Positions 18,130 to 28,068 of a DNA stretch of 64,000 nt are shown here, piece after piece. Below the pieces are notes generated by a model, which searched no databases, was not told the DNA's origin, and saw only the letters and a list, made by a program, of their open reading frames with translations. Each line of letters begins with the position of its first letter. The first letter of the stretch is position 1. Source of the DNA: Paenibacillus sp. N3.4 (lineage in GTDB: Bacteria; Bacillota; Bacilli; Paenibacillales; NBRC-103111). Location of the stretch: NCBI RefSeq assembly GCF_008017805.1, contig NZ_VRTT01000006.1:1-64000 (forward strand), given 5' to 3'. The position numbers and the translations under genes are program-made.

Positions 18130-18980
18130 CCCAAGCTCCTCCCTGTAACTTCGATGAAAATATCCTCAAGCGACGCTTCTTGGGTATGCATAGTCTCGAT
18201 CTTTTTTTCTGCCAAAAGCTTATGAAACAGCTCATTTGACCCGATACCATCCAACTCAAAAGTGACACATTCAAGCTGCTGCTCCTCCCTGTATTCGACA
18301 CTCACCCGCCTCTTGCCTCGACGTACTTTCAATTCTCTGGGAGCGTCAATTAAGCTAATGCCTCCATCCACGATAAAAGCGACCCGATCACATATTTCCT
18401 CGGCGGCTTTCATGTTGTGCGTCGTCATCAAGATTGTTTTTCCCGCGGCTTTCATGTCGAGAATCATATCCTTGATTGTTTTGGCGTTAACCGGATCAAG
18501 TCCAGAGGTCGGCTCGTCGAGAAAAAGGATATCCGGCTTGTTCAGCAGCGCCCTGCACAGGTTTAATCTCATTTTCATCCCCTTGGAAAAATCGGACACC
18601 TTCGTATCTGCATATTTTTCCAATTCAACCATGGACAACAATCGCTTCGGTTCCTCTGTCGGACCCGAGTAGAGAGAACGGAATAAAGACAAATTTTCGA
18701 GAGCCGTAAATCGATTGTAAAAATTCGGAAACTCAAAAGCGACACCGATCTTCTCGTAGTACTCCGACTTCACATTCCGTAGTTGCTTGCCCATCACATT
18801 CACTTGACCTTCATACTGCTTTAACACGCCAATCAATATTTTTTGCGTCGTACTTTTGCCTGCTCCAGATGGGCCTAGAAATCCAAAAATCTCTCCTTTG
18901 GCTATCGAGAAATCCAGTCCCTTAAGCGCAGGTTCCTTACTGCCGGGATATGTGAACCGCAGCCCTTTGACTTCAATCAT
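18126..18980 (-). CDS. ABC exporter ATPase
   Basis: A 284-residue nucleotide-binding protein with Walker A GPSGAGKST, the signature FSKGMKMRL, Walker B ILFLDEPTSGLD and H-loop TTHNM, followed by ~70 extra C-terminal residues common in drug/antibiotic exporter ATPases. Start at 18980 (MIEVKGL) follows GGAGAGGAGAG; an in-frame ATG 18 bases upstream lies before that site. It heads the exporter operon, which is divergent from the TetR gene at 19140. A TGAAT-N4-ATTCA element sits about 30 bp upstream of the start. Confidence 0.9.
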   Translation of the reverse strand: MIEVKGLRFTYPGSKEPALKGLDFSIAKGEIFGFLGPSGAGKSTTQKILIGVLKQYEGQVNVMGKQLRNVKSEYYEKIGVAFEFPNFYNRFTALENLSLFRSLYSGPTEEPKRLLSMVELEKYADTKVSDFSKGMKMRLNLCRALLNKPDILFLDEPTSGLDPVNAKTIKDMILDMKAAGKTILMTTHNMKAAEEICDRVAFIVDGGISLIDAPRELKVRRGKRRVSVEYREEQQLECVTFELDGIGSNELFHKLLAEKKIETMHTQEASLEDIFIEVTGRSLG

Positions 18981-19009
18981 GCTTACTCTCCTCTCCATTT
19001 GCTCAATAA

Positions 19010-19023
19010 TGAATTATGATTCA
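19010..19023. promoter_or_regulatory. Putative TetR operator upstream of the ABC exporter
   Basis: TGAAT-TATG-ATTCA, a 14-bp palindrome with 5-bp arms. On the minus strand a TTGACA (19054-19059) and a TATCGT-like -10 lie just upstream, so the element would cover the start of transcription. Confidence 0.6.
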
Positions 19024-19086
19024 CGATATAAACGATACTCCTATACAATCCTGGATGTCAATACATAAAATTAGCGATTCAGACGC

Positions 19087-19136
19087 TTGACATTCTCATT
19101 CATTTCTTCTATATTCAAAAGTGAATGGGGGTTCAC
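19087..19136 (+). promoter_or_regulatory. tetR promoter with overlapping operator
   Basis: TTGACA (19087-19092), 17 bp, TATATT (19110-19115), then the inverted repeat GTGAA-N6-TTCAC (19121-19136) across the expected start of transcription. This is the classic layout of an autoregulated TetR gene. Confidence 0.75.
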
Positions 19137-19139
19137 GCT

Positions 19140-19751
19140 ATGCAGGTATTAAAAGAAGAGCTCAGGCAGTCCATTCTTCGGAAAGCCAAAGAGAGCTTTT
19201 TCGAACAGGGATTTGATAAAACTTCAATGAAAGATATAGCCGTCAAACTAGACGTATCTGTTGGCAACCTTTATCGCTATTTTCCAAATAAAGAGGCACT
19301 GTTTGATGCGGTTGTCCTCCCTGCTTATGAAAGTCTCACACGAATGATTCAACATCATGAGCACAACGTCGATGAAAAGCCTTCCGGTATTTTTTTATTG
19401 GAAGCGATTAGCGATATATTATCGGAACTGCTGCAAGAGCATCGAGAAGGCTTATTAATCATCTTGGATGGCAGCATTGGAACCCGACATGAACGGGCCA
19501 AAGATCATCTGTTTGACCTACTGACCGAACATCTGCTCTCACACTTTGCAGACTTTAACCAACATAACGATACATCTGAAACGCTTGATCTAGCAGTAGC
19601 CCGGCCTATTGCTGTTGCTTTCTTTGAAGGATTTTTTGAAATTATTCGTCAGCAGTCCGATCCCAAGTTGATCCACAAAATGACTAAGCAATTCGTAACC
19701 GTAATGTTTATGGGTATACAGCAATTGATAGAGCCACATGGTCGTGTTTAA
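19140..19751 (+). CDS. TetR/AcrR family transcriptional regulator
   Basis: A 203-residue repressor with an N-terminal helix-turn-helix (about residues 10-57: AKESFFEQGFDKTSMKDIA then VSVGNLYRYFPNKEALF) and a variable ligand-binding domain. Start at 19140 (MQVLKEEL) lies 8 nt after GGGGG; an in-frame ATG 15 bases upstream falls inside the operator. It is divergent from the ABC exporter, and palindromes of the same design precede this gene, the exporter and the P450. The predicted role is a repressor relieved by a compound that the P450 oxidises or the exporter removes; this is inference. Confidence 0.92.
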   Translation: MQVLKEELRQSILRKAKESFFEQGFDKTSMKDIAVKLDVSVGNLYRYFPNKEALFDAVVLPAYESLTRMIQHHEHNVDEKPSGIFLLEAISDILSELLQEHREGLLIILDGSIGTRHERAKDHLFDLLTEHLLSHFADFNQHNDTSETLDLAVARPIAVAFFEGFFEIIRQQSDPKLIHKMTKQFVTVMFMGIQQLIEPHGRV

Positions 19752-19775
19752 AAACGGCCTTTGGGCGTTTTTTTG
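19750..19775 (+). terminator. Terminator after tetR
   Basis: AAACGGCC-TTT-GGGCGTTT with one mismatch, followed by TTTT; begins at the tetR stop codon. Confidence 0.75.
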
Positions 19776-20040
19776 TAAAAAGAGCGTTTCATGGTGTTAA
19801 ATAATGTGAGATTCTAGGAGGAAGTTGATAGCTTTTCTGAACTTGTACATTTAGAAATTCTTAACGCGTAAGGAAGCAGATTTGGATAAGATGGAAACAG
19901 TGGAAGATGCTTCAGAGGGCAGCCGAGGAGTGAACGATACAGTTAAGTTCATCGTGTGAGATGGAAATAAGCTTTAGAGATTCTTAGGAAATATTCTGCG
20001 GTGTGTTACGTAGGAGCGGAGGTTTTCTATGCTTTAAAAA

Positions 20041-20054
20041 TGAATGCGAGTTCA
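20041..20054. promoter_or_regulatory. Orphan copy of the TetR-type operator
   Basis: TGAATGCGAGTTCA has the same length and half-sites as the elements at 19122-19135 and 19010-19023. The neighbouring genes both end towards it or away from it without a start nearby. Confidence 0.45.
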
Positions 20055-20127
20055 CTTTTAAGAGAGGCGTTTCACTAACCTGAGAACAAACGTGTACTGA
20101 ACATCGAAGTTATGACTGGAACAAATT

Positions 20128-20178
20128 GAACAACAGCAGCCGGAAACCTTTTTCGTAGATTTCTGGCTGCTGTTGTTC
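20128..20178 (-). terminator. Long hairpin downstream of the yyaL-like gene
   Basis: A 19-bp stem (20128-20146 with 20160-20178, one G-T pair) surrounds a 13-nt loop. It lies 25 bp past the yyaL-like stop. The following tail is only mildly T-rich, so termination is likely but not certain. Confidence 0.55.
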
Positions 20179-20203
20179 ATAAGGTGCAAAGATCAGGGTA
20201 TCC

Positions 20204-22291
<2,088 letters not shown>

Positions 22292-22470
22292 GGGGCACCA
22301 CCTCCTTGGGTTTTGGATATATTTGTTTCGTATCGAGTTTAACATATCCTACAATAAAATAAAAAACATCCATTGAAGATAAAAGTTCACATACATCCTC
22401 CCTGAGTTTCAGCAAATAAACATAAAGCCTACAGAATTAATTCCATAGACTTCTTCAAATAATATAGACG

Positions 22471-22500
22471 AAAAAGCCGATTACCTTGGAGGTTCGACTT
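22471..22500 (-). terminator. Terminator after the surface-protein cluster
   Basis: An imperfect stem between AAGCCGATTACC and AGGTTCGACTT, with a T-rich tail on the minus strand, 31 bp beyond the stop of the gene at 22531. Confidence 0.6.
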
Positions 22501-22530
22501 CTTCAAACGGTTTTCAAAATGAAATGATTT

Positions 22531-22932
22531 CTAATATTCAAATACTCCAAGATTTTGCAAAGAAATCATGTTGATAAGATTGACTTGATAATTGGGTTCC
22601 CATTTAAGGTCTTGATGTTTAAGTGTTTCTTCTTCAAATGTTTTTGTAGCGTGAAAGAAACTATCAGTTCTACTTTCTCCATTATTTTGATTGCTATAGA
22701 GATTGTAAATGAAGTAATAGAAAGTTTTTTTCAATTCTTCAAGTGGTAAAGTGTTAGCCAAACCAGAGTTTACAATATCATTACTGCTTGCAAATAAACT
22801 AATAGCTTTTCCATCTGCCAACATTTCATGAGCAATACTATCTTTGCTGATGTTTTTTGCATCTCCATTTTCAAACAAAGAAGCGGTGTAGTAATTTTTA
22901 GATAGTACGCTGTTCACGTTATCTTTAGTCAT
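22531..22932 (-). CDS. Unrecognised 133-residue protein coupled to a stalk-domain protein
   Basis: No family recognised. The protein has no signal peptide or membrane segment, starts MTKDNVNSVLSKNYYTASLF, and is moderately acidic with a phenylalanine/asparagine-rich middle. Its ATG overlaps the stop of the preceding stalk-domain gene as ATGA, so the two are almost certainly translated together. Despite the exported partner it appears to lack an export signal; it might be the C-terminal part of that protein split off by a frame change. AT-rich like its neighbours. Confidence 0.65.
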   Translation of the reverse strand: MTKDNVNSVLSKNYYTASLFENGDAKNISKDSIAHEMLADGKAISLFASSNDIVNSGLANTLPLEELKKTFYYFIYNLYSNQNNGESRTDSFFHATKTFEEETLKHQDLKWEPNYQVNLINMISLQNLGVFEY

Positions 22933-24284
22933 GATACTTCTTCTTGACTAAAGGATTCAAGTGGAGCTTTATCTTGACCACGTTCTGTAACTTTCGCTAC
23001 TGTTCGCTTAAACTCTCCATATCCATTGAATACAAAGTCAACAATTCCAGTACCATTTTCTTTGGTAATGTTGGCGGCTGAGTAATCGCCTAGAACATTT
23101 GTTCCAACTTTAATATCGCCTTTTTGATTACCATAGAGACGATAGTTTTTAATGAACTTGAACTCTTTTCCAAGTCGTTCAACAACGTAACCATAATCAT
23201 CCTTTTGATATTTCAGGCGATTTTCATTTTGGAGGCTTCTGAAATCTAAAGCTTCATCAGACCATTGAGGTACATCACCAAATGTTGGACTTGAAAAGCT
23301 TACTACGGGAACTGTACCTTGTTTGCTTAATTGATTTGTATATTCATCAAACTTTACAAAATAGCTTGATATTTCTCCTCTAGATAGAGGAAGTCGTGCA
23401 ACTTTCCAAAGAGGTGTGATGTCAATTTTTACAGATTTTTCATCAAAAATAGAGTAAGCGCTCACTTCTTTCCGTAGTTCACTTTCACTATTCTTGAGGT
23501 TTGAATAGAAGTAATCTGTAAGAATAATGTCTTCACCAGAAACTCGGTCAAATTTACTCAAGTCTCTATTCGGTTGAACAAAACTCATTTTACTGGAGTA
23601 ATTAAATGCAGGTACATCTTCAGATGTTCCAAAAATTTGAACACCTTGCAGTTTTCCCTTGTGGCTTGCGAAATCCACTTTCAGCTTACTGTAAACTCCA
23701 ATTGCATCTTTAATGCCACCAACATCAACCAAAATAATATTTGTCTTGTTAAATTTGTTTACGTATTCTTTGATTGCGTTCAAGTCATCGTTGGAAACTT
23801 TATCTCCATTATAAACAAAGTAGTAATAATCGGCGTCAGCAAGTTCATTACTTCCTACAATTACTGTGCTTGTACCTGCTTCCCACTTCACTTCGATTCC
23901 AAGAGCTTCAGCAATAAATCGAACTGGAACTAGAGTACGTCCTTCAAAGACAGTTGCAGGAGCATCAAGCTTTACTGTTTTACCATTTGCAATAGCGGTT
24001 TCATTATTAATTTGAAGAACAACAGTTTTGTCTTCCTTTGTGCCTGTTACTGTTTGAGTGGAAGTATCCCAATTTACTTCAGCTCCAAGAGCTTCAAATA
24101 TAGCTCGTAGTGGAACAAAAGTGTGACCATTAATCACTTGAGGGTTTACATCAAAAGACAGATGCTTACCATTAACAACAACGTTAATGACATTCACTTC
24201 AGCATTCACGGGCATTTGATACACACACGTTAACATAATGGTAACCAGAGTAATTGCGAATAGTTTGATTGATTTTAAAAACAA
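22929..24284 (-). CDS. Secreted protein with copper-amine-oxidase-type stalk domain
   Basis: A 451-residue exported protein. A signal peptide covers residues 1-28 (TTG start, GGGAG about 10 nt upstream). Residues ~32-152 are two copies of the copper amine oxidase N-terminal-like ('stalk') unit: GHTFVPLRAIFEALGAEVNW and RTLVPVRFIAEALGIEVKW. This domain is common in Paenibacillus surface proteins and is not evidence for an oxidase. Residues ~155-451 are unrecognised. It lies 64 bp after the SLH protein gene on the same strand and overlaps the 133-residue gene downstream, suggesting a three-gene surface operon. Confidence 0.82.
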   Translation of the reverse strand: MFLKSIKLFAITLVTIMLTCVYQMPVNAEVNVINVVVNGKHLSFDVNPQVINGHTFVPLRAIFEALGAEVNWDTSTQTVTGTKEDKTVVLQINNETAIANGKTVKLDAPATVFEGRTLVPVRFIAEALGIEVKWEAGTSTVIVGSNELADADYYYFVYNGDKVSNDDLNAIKEYVNKFNKTNIILVDVGGIKDAIGVYSKLKVDFASHKGKLQGVQIFGTSEDVPAFNYSSKMSFVQPNRDLSKFDRVSGEDIILTDYFYSNLKNSESELRKEVSAYSIFDEKSVKIDITPLWKVARLPLSRGEISSYFVKFDEYTNQLSKQGTVPVVSFSSPTFGDVPQWSDEALDFRSLQNENRLKYQKDDYGYVVERLGKEFKFIKNYRLYGNQKGDIKVGTNVLGDYSAANITKENGTGIVDFVFNGYGEFKRTVAKVTERGQDKAPLESFSQEEVS

Positions 24285-24348
24285 AATTAATCAGCTCCCT
24301 TAAAGAAATACAAAAAGGAAAGGGCTTATGCCCCTCCCATCAATCATC

Positions 24349-26634
24349 TTAGTTTATTACAATATTATTTATAACATTTCCATTAATAGTAACTAATTTG
24401 TATGTCCCTGCGACCAGCCCATTAGTTGGAACTACTGTCGGCGTATCGGCAAGGAGATTAATTTGTACTCCTTTTACCGCTACATCTCCAATAGCAACAG
24501 ATTGCTCTACTAAATATACGACTGCATCTGAACTTGATGTAATCGATTTAGATCCATTTGGATTGGAAACAAGCAGTGTTTGAATTAGCGAAGATGTAAA
24601 ATAATCTGAAATAATTTCTTCATTAATTGGACTTTCACTGACGGCGTTACGCAAAGCCCCAGCATTAATTTTAATTCTTGTTTGCTTTCCATAATAACCA
24701 TCAGCAAAAGTTACTCCTAAAACCATACCTCCGTCTGTAAAGAGAACCTGATCCCCTTCTGCCAATGGATGAAACTCTTCTGCAGAATAAGTTGATACCG
24801 TCACAGATGATTTTAAAGCAGTTAGATCTGCTTGAACATACTTGTTTAATACCAACCCTACACTATTAATCCTATTTGACATTTTGTCCACAATTCTTAA
24901 AGGCTTTTCAGATGTATCCAGTATTCTAACATAGTTTGAAGTGGAAATGTTCCCAGCCAAATCAACCGCCACTATAACGTAAAGATTACCTAGAGTAGTG
25001 TCCAAAGAGTCAGTAGGAAAACTTACACTGATGCCAGCCTTCACATTCACTACTTTGCCGCCTGCCACTATACCATCATCCAGACTTCCAAGTTGATCGT
25101 ATCCCGACATTACGAGATATATTTTTCCATTCTCATTAGATGTAGCATTCAGCCGTTCTCCCTGTGTAACTCTTGGTTGCGTGAATCCAGAGATCACAGG
25201 CGCTGTAGTATCTGGAGCTGGTTTTGGGCTAGGGTCTGGTTCTGTAGTTGAAGAACTTCCGTTTCCTCCGCCACTTACAGGTGGAGAACTTACATTACTT
25301 GCAGGTGTACTTTTTCCACCAATATTCACGGTGACATCACTTGGCACGTTATTGCCAATCTTAGTGTTGACAGGAGCGCTCTCCATTGTAATACCAGGGG
25401 AGTTAATAGTAGCAGTTTGAACTTTACCATTACCCGTAATGTTTGCTGCTGCGTTAAGTACAAGAGAAGTAATCAAAGCATCCTTACTTACATCCACTTG
25501 AGTGTTACCAGCATCTTTATCTACATTCATGTTTTTTACGCTTCCCAGTGGAATTTGAACGAAGATACTCTTAGCGAGTAAGTTTACTGTTTCAAAGGTA
25601 CCAGCCAACTGAACCTTGGAATCTTTCGGGAGAGCAGAAGATAGCGTTACATTATCAATTGCTACTCCACTCTCCGATTCAATTCGAGCGTTTGATTGAA
25701 TGTTGATTTCTTGTACGGCAGAATTACTTCCGCTAACCACAATACGTACATTACCACCAACCTTATCGACAATTACTGTGACCATCACTGCGTTTTCAAA
25801 ATGAATACTATGCTCACCGCCACCTTTTACAGTGGTTGTTCCATGTACCTTAACATTCTTTAGGTATACGTCCCCTTCACCAACCCCAGCTCCAATAAGA
25901 AGATCACCTGTAATATCCATATTTTGGAGTGTAACTCCAGGAACGCTGATTACTACATCTTTACTTACCTTTTCTACTCCAGATTCAGGACCAAACGTTC
26001 CCGCATGGTCGTAGCTTTGAACTTTCGAACTAACAGCACGGTCAAGAATTACTGTCGCTTCAGCTCTTGTTAGTTTCTCATTAGGACCAAATGAATCCTT
26101 GTTGTAACCATTCATAAGTCCTGAATCAATCACTGCGCCAATTGAACCATTACTCCAACTAGGACTTTCAACTGTATCGGCGAATTTACTAGCAGATTCA
26201 GATGGTTTGAGTGAAAGCAGCTTGGACACCACTACTGCCATTTCTTGACGAGTAATGTTGTTGTTAGGCTTAAAAGTTCCATCTTCATATCCAGTAACAT
26301 ATCCAACCTTTTGTGCTTTTGTTATTTCGTCATAATACCAATCATTAGCTTGTACATCGCTGAAACTTATTTGAGATGTATCTTTAAATCCAAATGCGTG
26401 ATTTGTGGAGGTAATCAATTCAGCCCTTGCAATAAAAGCATCCGGTTTAAAGGTTCCATCTTCGTAGCCTTTGACAAGCCCTCGTGTTACCCAATCTTTG
26501 ATTTGCTTTTCAGCCCAATGTCCAGATATATCGTTAAATTTGTTTGTTTGGCTTGCATCGGCAAATGCTGTTGCCGGAATAGAAATACTCAAAATCAAAA
26601 GCGTGATAAGCAGTTTACTAACAAGGTTCTTCAT
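24349..26634 (-). CDS. S-layer homology (SLH) domain surface protein
   Basis: A 761-residue exported protein. After a signal peptide (~1-26) come three SLH units (about residues 30-200), each with the FxDxxxHWAxxxI / GYEDGTFKPxxxITRAE type pattern, which tether proteins to secondary cell-wall polymer. Residues ~215-440 form a beta-helix-like stretch of short repeats rich in Val/Asn (KNVKVHGTTTVKG, VTVIVDKVGGNVRI). A Ser/Pro/Thr linker (about 455-485) leads to a C-terminal region that could be Ig-like. Ligand or enzyme activity unknown. AGGAGAGG precedes the start. Heads the surface cluster with the stalk-domain gene downstream. Confidence 0.9.
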   Translation of the reverse strand: MKNLVSKLLITLLILSISIPATAFADASQTNKFNDISGHWAEKQIKDWVTRGLVKGYEDGTFKPDAFIARAELITSTNHAFGFKDTSQISFSDVQANDWYYDEITKAQKVGYVTGYEDGTFKPNNNITRQEMAVVVSKLLSLKPSESASKFADTVESPSWSNGSIGAVIDSGLMNGYNKDSFGPNEKLTRAEATVILDRAVSSKVQSYDHAGTFGPESGVEKVSKDVVISVPGVTLQNMDITGDLLIGAGVGEGDVYLKNVKVHGTTTVKGGGEHSIHFENAVMVTVIVDKVGGNVRIVVSGSNSAVQEINIQSNARIESESGVAIDNVTLSSALPKDSKVQLAGTFETVNLLAKSIFVQIPLGSVKNMNVDKDAGNTQVDVSKDALITSLVLNAAANITGNGKVQTATINSPGITMESAPVNTKIGNNVPSDVTVNIGGKSTPASNVSSPPVSGGGNGSSSTTEPDPSPKPAPDTTAPVISGFTQPRVTQGERLNATSNENGKIYLVMSGYDQLGSLDDGIVAGGKVVNVKAGISVSFPTDSLDTTLGNLYVIVAVDLAGNISTSNYVRILDTSEKPLRIVDKMSNRINSVGLVLNKYVQADLTALKSSVTVSTYSAEEFHPLAEGDQVLFTDGGMVLGVTFADGYYGKQTRIKINAGALRNAVSESPINEEIISDYFTSSLIQTLLVSNPNGSKSITSSSDAVVYLVEQSVAIGDVAVKGVQINLLADTPTVVPTNGLVAGTYKLVTINGNVINNIVIN

Positions 26635-26694
26635 TTTTTCCTCTCCTCATGATGTCATCAGTTAAATAAAGACGCCTTTCCCAAAAACAATCAA

Positions 26695-26847
26695 CTATTC
26701 AGTAACAATGATTGGTGTCAACCCACCACTACCGCATTTAGGACAACTATTACCACAGCTAGAACAATAAACCTTGAAGCAATTCGTACATTTATACAAT
26801 GTATCCAGATGTTGCTTCTCATCTCCACAGCTCGGGCAAGTTTTCAT
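26695..26847 (-). CDS. Tiny zinc-ribbon protein (50 residues)
   Basis: A 50-residue reading frame, MKTCPSCGDEKQHLD to the end, with CPSC, CTNC, CSSC and CPKC, i.e. four CxxC knuckles in 40 residues, strongly suggesting a double zinc ribbon. AAGGAAGGAG lies ~11 nt before the ATG. It stands about 60 bp upstream of the SLH gene on the same strand and may be its transcriptional neighbour, but a functional link is not evident. Confidence 0.65.
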   Translation of the reverse strand: MKTCPSCGDEKQHLDTLYKCTNCFKVYCSSCGNSCPKCGSGGLTPIIVTE

Positions 26848-27016
26848 TGGACGATTTCTCCTTCCTTAAATTATTGTTCATAGAATCTTGGTGTTCCGTG
26901 TCGATTATTGTCATAAATTAACACCGATATTGTATCAAACTACCGCAACGTATTACGCTGTTGCAAACATAATTAACAAATAATAACCTTCCGAGTGTTT
27001 AGCGATTGTAAGAATG

Positions 27017-27052
27017 AAAAACCGCTCTATTCCTTTGCCGGAATAGAGCGGT
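27017..27052 (-). terminator. Terminator after the WYL regulator gene
   Basis: A perfect 13-bp stem (27021-27033 with 27040-27052) followed on the minus strand by TTTTT; 22 bp past the stop codon. Confidence 0.92.
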
Positions 27053-27073
27053 AACTAACATCGACTGAATAAA

Positions 27074-28048
27074 TTAATCCTTATACATTTCCATCATTTC
27101 CATAAGAAAATATTTCACTTTCTCCCTTAACCACAAAGGAGACAGCACTTCTACCCAATGTCGTTCCGAGAATATCCAAAATAACGCGCTCTCCCCATGA
27201 GAAACGGTACATTCGTATACCAACCATTCTTCTCCTCGATCAATTAATTGATGAACGGGAAACTTCGCCACGAAGTACGATTCAATAAAAGGCTGCATTT
27301 TTAGCCGTATCACTGTAGTCGATGCTCCGTAGTGCATAAAGAAAGAATGATTCGCAAACTCTCCAGGCTTGAAGTAGTCATTACCATGCTGTTGTACGGC
27401 AAATTGGTCGTCCAAAACTTCGTACTTGTCAAATTGATCAATACGAAAAATGTTTCCTTCCACTCGCTTTACTCCCATGGGTTCAGCAATCAAGTAAAAG
27501 TAACCTTCGTCGAATATAAGTGTGTAGGGACGTATGTCGTATTGCTGCGATACGTTATAGATCGTCGTATACGTGACCCGCATCGTTTGTTGTCTTATGA
27601 TGCATTGAAAAGCAGTTTCAATAAATTCAAAGAGGGGTTTGTTAAGTATCGGCTTATAATGAAAGCGAAAACTGCTTGCAAATTTTTTTAGCCGCTGTTG
27701 AAGCTGTGGAGTAAATGATCTCACAATGAAATTCTCTACTTGTTGTACCTCATCGGCACTAAGAGCGCGACAGCCATACATGACCATTAAAACAGCTAAC
27801 GCACTGCTGAATGTATTTCCTGCGCTCATATCGTCCAGACCGACTAATTTATAACTTTTTTTCGAACGGCTATATTGAATTTCTACAGGCTTATGCATGA
27901 GTTCATTACGAATGGTCGCAATGTCTTTTTTGATCGTTTCGGCATGCTTCTCATAGGTAGCGCATAACTCCTGTACGGAAAGCTCCTCGCCATCGAGCAG
28001 CCGCAACATAATTTGTACGACACGGCTTAATGAATTTATTGACTCCAT
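27074..28048 (-). CDS. WYL-domain transcriptional regulator
   Basis: A 324-residue regulator with an N-terminal helix-turn-helix of the DeoR/HTH_11 kind (VVQIMLRLLDGEELSVQELC then KDIATIRNEL) and a WYL domain (about residues 140-215; IRPYTLIFDEGYFYLIAEP holds the characteristic aromatic patch), plus a C-terminal extension. WYL proteins sense ligands such as nucleic acid pieces or small molecules. It is the last gene of the sugar-type ABC importer operon, 20 bp after the binding-protein gene, so it is the likely regulator of that operon. Confidence 0.85.
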   Translation of the reverse strand: MESINSLSRVVQIMLRLLDGEELSVQELCATYEKHAETIKKDIATIRNELMHKPVEIQYSRSKKSYKLVGLDDMSAGNTFSSALAVLMVMYGCRALSADEVQQVENFIVRSFTPQLQQRLKKFASSFRFHYKPILNKPLFEFIETAFQCIIRQQTMRVTYTTIYNVSQQYDIRPYTLIFDEGYFYLIAEPMGVKRVEGNIFRIDQFDKYEVLDDQFAVQQHGNDYFKPGEFANHSFFMHYGASTTVIRLKMQPFIESYFVAKFPVHQLIDRGEEWLVYECTVSHGESALFWIFSERHWVEVLSPLWLREKVKYFLMEMMEMYKD

Positions 28049-28068
28049 ATAAAGAACTCTCCGTCTTG

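Larger units (their letters stand above)
19776..20203. other. Non-coding interval between tetR and the yyaL-like gene
   Basis: About 430 bp with no convincing gene. It holds a further TGAA-N6-TTCA element at 20041-20054 with no gene on either side that it could obviously control, and a large hairpin at 20128-20178. Short open stretches exist (for example after the GGAGG near 19817) but stop within a few codons. Confidence 0.6.
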
